Assembly (NCBI GenBank): GCA_012934845.2
Contig: WNNJ02000576.1
Location: 57,627-121,626 of the forward strand
Origin: Pomphorhynchus laevis
Lineage: Eukaryota; Acanthocephala; Palaeacanthocephala; Echinorhynchida; Pomphorhynchidae
Reading direction: 5' to 3'
DNA: 64,000 nucleotides
Of this stretch, positions 56,340 to 64,000 are shown in pieces; position 1 is the stretch's first letter; every line of letters starts with the position of its first letter. The notes beneath the pieces are model-generated. The model did no database searches and was not told the origin of the DNA. It saw only the letters and a list, made by a program, of their open reading frames with translations. A program made the translations under genes and the position numbers.

Positions 56340-57660
56340 CTAACTCATTGAGGGATTAGTTTCCACAAGCTAATAACAATACGATACCTTGCGATTGAGT
56401 CATCCAGGGAATGACACACTCTTGAGGTCCCAATTATGGCGTGATGGTCGGTATTCTAGACATTACGTGCTTAAGAAATTTTAGACTTTGATCAGTGAAC
56501 GTCGTCTTGAAAAGAAGACTAGTCCCGAGATGCCCCAGGTACACTAAATTAGCACATAAAATTATTTATTAATGGCAAACGCTAGGCTCATTTCAGATCT
56601 CATCTTACTCTCTTCAGGGCATTCTTAAATATATTAAAATCGAATCCAGAAGCTTAATTAATCGACATGGTGAAAACTATGTATTTTACTCTATGTGTAA
56701 AGATAGTGAGTTGTTGATTCGTTTTAAAAAGGAAAAAGCTGAAATTACTAATCTGTTAAGCATTTTCATGTTGCAAAGGGGTCATGAAGTGCGACCATCT
56801 TCGTTTTGGAATGATTGAGAAAGAAGTTGGACGAGGCTAACTTACTTAACTTTTAATTTTAAAAAGAAATTGATGATTTTTGAGACAATATCTATACACC
56901 TGCGTCCCAAAAACTTGGCGGTGGTATCATCTTAATATACCACCAGATATTGATAGCGCATAAAAAGTTTTAGAATGATAATAAAGGAAGCTTAATACAC
57001 GATTGAAGAGGGAGGCATCCTTGATGTGCACTAGTAATAGGGTAGAACTGCCGTACATAATGGTCGTCTTTATAGCAGAACCGATTGTCAAAGGCACCCC
57101 AAGGACCAGGGAGAGGAAATAATAAAGGGAATATGAATGCGCTTGAGTGCAGCAGAAAAGTCGAGAAAAACAGTCAAAGATAACTGATCACTGTTATCTC
57201 GGTAGAACCTTTGCAATTCACCAACTGTTAAATGAACTTAGCGTCTACTAATATACACATGAAAACTTAGCGGAATAAAATTCCACCTAACCAAATTATC
57301 GTGTATTTTACAATCAACGCTTTTTTGTAAATCAAAATGTGCGATTTTTGAATCGAAATGACTCGTAAATCTTTAGTACACGTTACCAGGTTCTTGGATA
57401 AAAATATTTTACTTGCAACATTAATACCAGAGACTAATGTAGACATTAGTATCAGGGATTAATGTCGACATTAATAGCTGGGATTTTTTGCGACATTAAT
57501 ACTAGGGATTAAGAAGGGATTGGTTGCGACTTGGGAGTGGATCTGTAGTTTTGTAGGGAGATCGATTCGTCTAGAATACTGTCAAGTCCTGCGGTACTCT
57601 GTTTTCAACTGACAAATTTCTTGCTCTTGAATATCTTCAGAAGGAAGACTAGAAGTGTTA
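56340..57660 (-). mobile_element. LINE A copy 7, highly decayed
   Basis: Nucleotide islands align with copy 5: GAACGTCGTCTTGAAAAGAA with GAACGTCCTCTAGAGAAGAA, GTGGTATCATC (YADDT region, about 56930), AATAGGGTAGAACTG (ITGVP..SPIL region, about 57047), and TGCAGCAGAAAAGTCGAGAA (motif A, about 57153). The copy covers RT and 3' end on the minus strand, with many small indels. Confidence 0.7.
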
Positions 57661-57869
57661 AGGTGGACGATGCAGGCCTTATTCCATTTCATTTGGAGTC
57701 TGTGACAAGAACTCCATCATTAGCTGAGAGCACTGGCTAACGCCAGCGCATTCTCTCTATTTATCTGCCGACTTATTAACTTTTACGAGACATACTTTGA
57801 CATACTCGTGACGTCTGCCGGTCCTCATTTGCATCCAGTAGTAGGAGATACCTGGTACTGATGAGTCAA

Positions 57870-58257
57870 AATAATGACTAAGCGGTACTAGTTATCGTTT
57901 TGTACAAAATTTCGTGGCTGCCATATATAATAAGCAGTCGTAACGTACCCTAACCACTTCATCCGACTGACGATGACTGCTGGGTGGTTAGGAACGTCTC
58001 GGAGTGATACATTAGACTGATGGAGCTGATGATCGAAGTCCAGTTATTTAGCAGCAAATATGGATTAAAAATCAATCGTGACCAGCTTTTGGAATCCTGT
58101 GAGAAATTCAGTGACCTCGTAATCAACGGATACGCATTTGTGCCTTATATAAATAATAACTAGAAGGTCCACAGACGCAACAAGCCAGTAAAAAATGCTT
58201 TCTGCACCTGATCAAAATTTTTGACAAAACGATAACTAGTACCGCTTAGTCATTATT
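57870..58257. mobile_element. MITE-like element with ~40-bp inverted ends
   Basis: AATAATGACTAAGCGGTACT (and on through AGTTATCGTTTTGT) starts at 57870 and its inverse ends at 58257, one or two differences over about 40 bp. The interior (about 300 bp) is non-coding and contains two blocks (GACTGCTGGGTGGTTAGGAA... and CAACGGATACGCATTTGTGC...) found again at 63.0-64.0 kb. Target duplication not clear; transposase source unknown. Confidence 0.75.
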
Positions 58258-58274
58258 ATATATATGTATATATA

Positions 58275-59249
58275 TTCCATATGTTAATAAGCAGCAGAAG
58301 AACAATAAAATAAAAGATTTTTTACGTTTCGGCTTGCGCCTTGATCACAACCACAAAACAAAGTTTCACAAAACAGTATATAGTACAGTCTGCGTTTATA
58401 CACGCACCTATCCATATCACGGAAGAATTTATGGAGGTTTTCTCTTTTTAATTTATAGTCTAACAGTGTATTGAGCATGCGGTCAGTCATTAATTTTCCT
58501 ACCTAGTAATGCTCACGCTTTTTCCTTTCGATTGCATTGGCAAGGGCACCTTCTATGACGGTTGTGACAAATTTGTGGGTAGGATGTTCTTCGCAGTGTT
58601 CAACTACCCATCCGTGTTTAATTTACTGTCACGTGTACTAGAATATCTACTCGTACGTCAATCTATCTTTGAGCGCATGACCAGTCTTCCCCACATATTG
58701 TGCCTTACAGTCTAAACATTCTGACTATAGACGCATCCTGCCGTACGGCAGTTGTAGTTTACTCGTATGTTTTGAATGTTTAGACTGTAAGGCACAATAT
58801 GTGGGATAGACTGGTCGTGCGCTCAAAGATAGATTGATGAACCGACGAGCAGACATAAAATCGCAAAGTACGGGTAGATATTTTAATACACGTGACAGTA
58901 AATTCAACAGGGATGGGGTAGTTTAACGCTGCGAAGAACATCCTACCCACAAATTTGTCACAACCGAAATAGAAGGTGGCCTTGTCAATGCAATCGAAAG
59001 GAAAAAGCGTGAACATTACTGTCGGACAATTAATGACTGACCGCATGCTCAATACACTGTTAGACTATAAATTAAAAAGAGAAAAACCTCCATAAATTAT
59101 TCCGTGGTAAGGATAGGTGCGTGTATAAAAGCAGACTGTACTATATACTGTTTTGTGAAACTTTGTTTTGTGATTGTGATCAAGGCGCAAGCCGAAACGT
59201 AAAAAATATTATATTTTATTGTTCTTCTGCTGCTTATTAACATATGGAA
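58275..59249. repeat. Palindrome of two Penelope-like element ends
   Basis: Arms 58275-58721 and 58774-59249 are inverted copies (roughly 90% or better by eye) around a 52-bp spacer. The plus-strand right arm codes for a decayed canonical GIY-YIG (FECLDCKAQYVG, TGRALKDRL) and both arms end in the hairpin AAGGCGCAAGCCGAAACGT preceded by GTGATC, which resembles a PLE hammerhead (CTGATGA/GAAA) with two core changes. Frames on either strand within the arms are mirror shadows of this one domain. Confidence 0.85.
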
Positions 59250-59459
59250 CATAATTTAATCGATCGTAGCAAACGATCAGCAGTGATGGGTATTTTTACA
59301 ATTCTAAAATAAATGAAAGCATCCATCAAAGGATCTCCAAGGCTGTTTGACTGAGCATGTTTCCTGTGTACCTACAAATATATGAAAGCATATGTTTAAA
59401 GATCCCGCATAAAGGTATTGGTAGAAAAATTGAATGTTTAATGTATATAGGAAATTATA
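59250..59459. other. Short unassigned spacer
   Basis: Contains GAAAGCATCCATCAAAGGAT, similar to the flank at 62.58 kb (AATTCCTTTGATGGATGCTT inverted), so probably repeat-edge sequence. Confidence 0.45.
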
Positions 59460-59560
59460 GAGTGACTGGATGGATAGTTGAGCACATTGAGCTTGTGTCA
59501 TTGATACAACTCGAGTTCGAATCCGGAAAATGCTGGAACTCAACCCTCTGATGAACCCGG
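59460..59560 (+). repeat. SINE-like unit with tRNA-type internal promoter
   Basis: A box-A-like TGGATAGTTGAG (59471-59482) and a good box B GTTCGAATCC (59515-59524) stand at tRNA-like spacing, but the acceptor and T stems do not pair, so it is not a tRNA gene. It continues into the inverted repeat at 59568. Confidence 0.5.
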
Positions 59561-59567
59561 GTATACC

Positions 59568-59802
59568 ATGCAAAGGCATATCGTACGAAATTATCTGAGT
59601 ATCCATCACTCAGGCATCATAGAATATGAATCTGGAAATTTGGATGTGAAAGGATGAAACGTTTAAATAAATTAAATGTGTCTTTGCCTGTTTTCTACAC
59701 TTCATTAAAGTATATATATCCAAATTTCCAGATTCATATTCCATGACGCTTGAGTGATGGATACTCAGATAATTTCGCCCGCTTTGCCTTTGCATGGAAC
59801 AC
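59568..59802. repeat. Inverted repeat, ~85-bp arms
   Basis: Left arm CCATGCAAAGGCATATCG... to about 59650 and right arm from about 59718 to 59802 (TGCCTTTGCATGG) pair over most of their length (shared ATATGAATCTGGAAATTTGG), loop about 65 bp. A diverged right arm recurs at 62.65-62.73 kb (CGCCCGTTTTTGCCTTTGCA). Confidence 0.8.
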
Positions 59803-60025
59803 CATATATAATTTAAAATCCGATTGTGTTATATATAAATATATATAATATATAAATATATAAAATATATATAAATATATAAATTCCGATTATATATAAG
59901 TAAATATATAAATTAAATATAGAAATATAAATATTAAATATATAACTATATATAGATTTTGAAAATTTCATTATATATAGCTTCATTTTAAGCCAGTTTA
60001 GAATAGAATAGAATAGAATTTATTT
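59803..60025. repeat. AT microsatellite and (GAATA)n LINE tail
   Basis: TATATAAATA-type low complexity to about 59990, then three GAATA units (60002-60018). The latter is the 3' microsatellite of the antisense CR1-like LINE. Confidence 0.75.
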
Positions 60026-60408
60026 AGAGTGGCCTTTGTGGTAAATAGAACTATTTACAGGCCCACTATAAAAATTAAAAAGACAAGTTTACGTTCGATG
60101 AATGTTTGAACTTGTATGTAGAGTTATTGAATTGATTGCGGCTGAAAGTGTTATTTTAGTTCGTTTGCAATAAGTATGGCGATCAAGGAAGTTTTGAAGT
60201 GTTTAAGCGACGTCAATGATTTTGTGTCTCGAGGAAGTTTGTTCTAAAGGCGTGGTGCAGCGATGGTGAACGCACGATATCCGTGATTACCGTTGTGACG
60301 GGGGACGAAAAGCGAGTAGGAGCGATTACTTCTTAGGGAGAGACCAGTCGTCATATTGGATGCACTATCAGGAAGATATATATAAGGAGGGTTGTGCCGG
60401 AATTTGAT

Positions 60409-61338
60409 TTACCACACAAGTGTGAGAATTTGAGAGGTTATGCGGCTCGGAATGTCGAGCCAGTTAAGGATGCAGAGGGTGTTGGAGATGTGGTCGTACT
60501 TGCGAAGGCGGAAGATGACTCTAGCAGCCGTGTGCAGAATCCTTTGTAAATAGTGAAATTGATATGCTGGACAGTTTACGAGAAGACCTAAGCAATATTC
60601 TAGACGAGGCATGAAAAGGCTGGAGATTAAAATAGCTGTCGATTTCACGTCGAGGTTTCTACGGACACTTCGGATGTCACGGAGGATGAGGGAGCATGAA
60701 CTGATCTTGCTACGAATGAAAGGCAGAAACGAGAGATTATTGTAAAAAGGGATACCGAGGATTGTCATGATAGTCACTTCTGGTAGACGGAAATTGTGTA
60801 TGCATACTGGAAAATCGAGGGTGTAAGAGTGGCGCGGTTTTATCCACATCATGTTAGTTTTCTCGTTGTTTAAAAACATACGGATTGAACAAAGATATGC
60901 GTGAATAGCAGAGATGCAAGACGATGCATCGGAAGCGAGGTTGGATGCAGATGTGAGTGTGCATGATGCATAGATTACTATATCGTCAGAGTACTGAATA
61001 ACTTCAATGCCGAAAGGGACCACGATTGAAGATAAATCACCAAGAAGAATGAAAAGAAGCGGCCCTAGAACGGATTCTTGTGGTACACCGCAGCTGAGAG
61101 GAACCGGCGCAGAAGAGTTGAAGTTGGAGACTACGTGATAACAACGATTTGAGAGGTAGGATTTGAACCAAGAAATGACATGAGATGAGAAGCAGTAACG
61201 TTGTCTGAGACATAAGAAAAGTATAGTGTGATCAACTACATCAAAGGCGGAGGATAAATCAAGTGAAATTACAAGGCTTACTAGATGTTTGTCAAGAGCA
61301 AGAAGTAGATCATTGGAGAGTTTTGTGCATGCGGTCAT
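60409..61338 (-). pseudogene. CR1-like RT, palm to C terminus (309 codons)
   Basis: Motif A VSLVISLDLSSAFDVVDHTI, motif B SCGVPQESVLGPLLFIL (Glu for the usual Gly in PQG), motif C VIQYSDDIVIYA, followed by a complete C-terminal domain (MPRLEYCLGLLVNCPAYQFH, ILHTAARVIFRLRKYDHISN). Encodes the catalytic part of the LINE polymerase. The PQG change would impair it. Confidence 0.88.
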
Positions 61339-61365
61339 AGTAGAATGTTGTGGTAGATATGCAGA

Positions 61366-62028
61366 TTAAAAAGGTGGAAACATAGAATTTGATGATATGT
61401 AGTTGCTTACCTGTCTAAGGATGAGACGCTCGAAAAATTTTGAGATGGTCGGAAGGTTTGATATTGGTCTATAGGAGGAGGCGGAACTAGGATCAAGATG
61501 ATGCTTCTTTAATAATGGGCGAACTATGGCATGTTTAAACGACGAAGGGTAGTGTGATAAATGGATAGACATGTTGAAGACACTTGTGAGATAAGGGCTG
61601 ATGGTGTCACTTAGTAACTTTAGAATGTATGTTGGAACAGGATCGAGAGGAGAGGTTGAATTGGGTAATCGTGCCAGGGCATCATATCCGCTTTCGATAG
61701 ACAAAAGTGAAAAGTGAAACAGTATAATATGATATGGGGCTAGGCAGGAGAAACTAGAAGATAATGATACGTGTATTGAGGTCAAAGTTCGAGCTATTTT
61801 GCTTTGCAAATGAGATGCGAATTCGTTGAAAGAGATATAGATATACGTGACGGATTTGTGTCTACCCAAAAGCTTATTAATGTATTTCCACGCGTGTTGA
61901 TGATTGTCAAAGTATGAGGAGCATTTTGAGTTCAAAAGATATCGGTATTTGGGTCGAAATTCGAGGTATTCTGAGTAAGATGAGTTTAATAGCTCGGTGA
62001 TATTACGACGACGGAATCTTGAGTGCAT
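61366..62028 (-). pseudogene. CR1-like RT, N-terminal region (220 codons)
   Basis: Linker between endonuclease and RT (HAWKYINKLLGRHKSVTY), then RT motifs 0-1: PSSFKHAIVRPLLKKHHLDP, SYRPISNLPTISKFFERLIL, ending SSNSMFPPF at a stop 27 bp before the next frame, which continues the same protein (SAYLPQHST). Confidence 0.85.
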
Positions 62029-62560
62029 TCGCTAAAAGTGTCGTAAGGAGCGCTTTGCTCTTCGGCAATCGCTATCGAACCAGGGCGCTCCTGACTGGCG
62101 GCGAGGCGTGCATTGTTTGAACGGCAAAACCATATCGAGTATACCAATAAGTTCAGTGCTGTACATGTTGTTTAAGTCGTCAAGTGAGGTGTTAGTAAAG
62201 GCGGAAAAAATTAGGAGTGAACGAGAGAAGGTTTATACGTAAGTTATTTAGATCAAGTTGTTTCCATGGACGATATATATGGGGATGATTAGGGTGTGGA
62301 GGATCATTGGTTTTAATGTTAATGGTGAGAAGGTAATGGTCGGATAGGCCCACATCTTTCACAGAAACGGTGCTGCAAGTAGACGATGATCGAACAAAGA
62401 TGCAATCAATGGTGCCACCTTGGATATGAGTGGATTCAGTTGGGATCTATCTGAAGCCAAAGTCTGATAATGTCTTGAGTAGGTGTGACGAGTGAGCGCA
62501 TGATGGTCTGTCAAGTCGAATGTTGAGGTCACCGAGAATATGACGGGAGATGATGTAATG

Positions 62561-62760
62561 TAAGTTTAGTCATACAGGAATTCCTTTGATGGATGCTTTT
62601 ATATATTTGGAATTGTGAATTCAAATACATGTCAGTGTGTACTTCCAAATGTTTAGATTCACGTTCTCTGATGCCTGATTAACCTGATATTCAAATCATT
62701 TCGCCCGTTTTTGCCTTTGCATGGTAAATTTGGAAGTGAATACTGGAAATTTGAAAGTGA
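62561..62760. repeat. Diverged copy of the 59.6-59.8 kb repeat
   Basis: TTTAGATTCACGTTCTCTGA through TTTGCCTTTGCATGG matches the right arm of the repeat at 59568-59802; it flanks the 5' side of the CR1-like LINE. Confidence 0.6.
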
Positions 62761-63009
62761 ATATTTACCTGAATTAGAATTCACGATTATCTTTATTTAT
62801 CTTGTGATTTTTAGTATTGACAAGGACTGTAAAATTCGACTCTCTGTTAAGTAGTATTTGCTGCACCAATATTTATGCCTCCTCATGAGGAAAACATAGT
62901 GATTTATTTATGAGTACACCATTGGGTGTCAAAGGGCAGGTGTAACAACACAATATATTTTATATATTTGTACACTTGAAAGTGTCCATGTAAAACAGCA
63001 TTTCTATTA
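62761..63009. other. No gene seen
   Basis: Unassigned AT-rich sequence. Confidence 0.4.
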
Positions 63010-64000
63010 CTGAAGATGACTGCTGGATGGTTTGGAGCGTCTCGGAGTGATACATTGGACTGATGGAGCTGATGATCGAAGTCCAGTTATTTAGCAGCAC
63101 ATATTGATTTAAAATCAATCATAGCCCGTTTTGGCTCCTGGACCACAGTTTAAAGCGATTTTTCGCACTACCAATTTATAAAAAAAGTATTCCCATCGAA
63201 ATCATGTAAGAAATTCAGTGCCCTCGTAACCAACGGATACGCATTTGTGCCTTATAAAGAATAACTAGGAGGTCCACACACGCAACAAGCCAGTAAAAAC
63301 GCTTTATGCACCTGAGCTTCGTCTAGCTACGTGAGGAATTTCTGGTGTCTTTACGGTTATCACAAAAGCAGTCGAAATGCACCCTAACCACTTTATCCGA
63401 CTGACGATGACTGCTGGGTAGTTTGGAGCGTATTGGAGTGATACATAACACTGATGGAGCTGATGATCGCAGTCCAGTTATTTAGCAGCACATATGGATT
63501 TAAAATCAATCATAGCCAGCTTTGGCTCCTGGTTGTATATACGCAAAAATATTTACATAATTATATTATATGATTATATTATATATAATTATATTGTAAT
63601 TATATTATATTAAATAATATTATATGCAAAAATATTTATATAATATATATAGATTTTTCGCATATATATGTAGTGCGAAAAATCGCTTGAAACTGTGGTC
63701 CAGGAGCCAAAACTGGCTACGATTGATTTTAAATCCATATGAGTTGCTAAAAACTGAACTTCGATCATCAGCTCCATCAGTCTAATGTATCACTCCGAGA
63801 CGCCCCTAACCACCCAGCAGTCATCGTCAGTCGGATGAAGTGGTTAGGGTGCGTTTCGACTGCTTTTGTGATAACTGTAAAGACATCAGCAATTCCTCAC
63901 GATGCTAAACGAAACTCAGGTGCATAAAGCGTTTTTACTGGCTTGTTGCGTGTGTGGACCTTCTAGTTATTCTTTATAAGGCACAAATGCGTATCCGTTG
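63010..64000. repeat. Tandem and inverted copies of the MITE core
   Basis: Units built from the interior of the 57.87-58.26 kb element: direct copies starting at about 63018 and 63408 (period about 390 bp; GACTGCTGG.T.GTTTGGAGCG) and an inverted copy from about 63655 to the window edge, separated by an AT microsatellite (63540-63660). The 40-bp inverted ends are absent. A junction segment not in the MITE (GTCTTTACGGTTATCACAAA) links successive units. Confidence 0.8.

Larger units (their letters stand above)
60000..62560 (-). mobile_element. CR1-like LINE, 5'-truncated
   Basis: Minus strand: the end of the APE endonuclease at 62550-62270 (ILGDLNIRLDRPSCAHSS, GGTIDCIFVRSSS, VGLSDHYLLTINI), then RT frames 62028-61366 and 61338-60409, a 3' UTR and a (TATTC)n tail at 60002-60018. 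The microsatellite tail and RT pattern indicate the CR1/L2 group. The copy starts in the endonuclease. One stop/frame change separates the two RT frames, so it is fairly young. Confidence 0.85.

Noticed and set aside
58284-59052. Several ~60-90 codon frames on both strands
   Set aside because: They are mirror shadows of one PLE endonuclease remnant in a palindrome.
59461-59535. tRNA gene
   Set aside because: A good box B but no pairing acceptor or T stem; more likely a SINE-type head.
62040-62560. Separate gene upstream of the CR1 RT
   Set aside because: It is the end of the LINE's own endonuclease (GDLN, LSDH motifs).

Overview
This is an AT-rich metazoan nuclear segment made almost entirely of decayed mobile DNA. 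A partial rDNA unit on the minus strand (15.18-16.87 kb) shows a eukaryotic 28S 5' end (GCTGAATTTAAGCATATTAA). From memory of the family, the 28S and 5.8S reads look most like a fast-evolving arthropod, perhaps an acariform mite; this is inference. Only three stretches look like host coding sequence: an intronless 595-codon gene (3735-5522, minus), a 5' exon of about 2.1 kb with a GTGAGT donor (49053-51138, plus), and an acidic, poorly resolved reading frame at 45050-45747 (minus). None was recognised.

Layout. 0-3.1 kb: fragments of three LINE types. 3.7-5.5 kb: host gene. 6.1-10.2 kb: LINE fragments of the restriction-like-endonuclease (RLE) type flanking a Ty3/gypsy fossil. 10.37-12.4 kb: a Penelope-like element (PLE) with its GIY-YIG domain upstream of the RT region, a hammerhead-like motif, and an antisense PLE 3' region with a structured RNA. 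12.49-13.76 kb: tandem repeat of about 374 bp. 13.85-14.52 kb: a PLE of the usual order (RT then GIY-YIG). 14.74-19.62 kb: an APE-type LINE (here 'LINE A') whose ORF1 is interrupted by the antisense 5.8S-ITS2-28S piece. 19.7-28.9 kb: nested Ty3/gypsy fossils, one with very short LTRs, one split by a pogo-like DNA transposon with TA target duplication. 29.2-32.0 kb: second LINE A. 33.4-34.5 kb: RLE-LINE tail. 35-36.7 kb: PLE pieces and a second copy of the structured RNA. 36.7-39.4 kb: AT-rich DNA with a diverged duplication. 39.5-44.6 kb: LINE A copies, one nearly full length. 45.8-48.7 kb: the most complete RLE-LINE. 52-57.7 kb: LINE A relics and a PLE RT. 57.87-64 kb: a MITE, a palindrome of PLE ends, a SINE-like unit, a CR1-like LINE (60.0-62.56 kb) and inverted or tandem copies of the MITE core.

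The elements do not form a pathway; the window reads as a repeat graveyard, probably heterochromatic. The most interesting material concerns PLEs: two domain orders side by side, hammerhead-like motifs with compensatory stem changes, and a structured RNA after the RT stop codon kept in two diverged copies. The rDNA piece inside LINE A is also notable.
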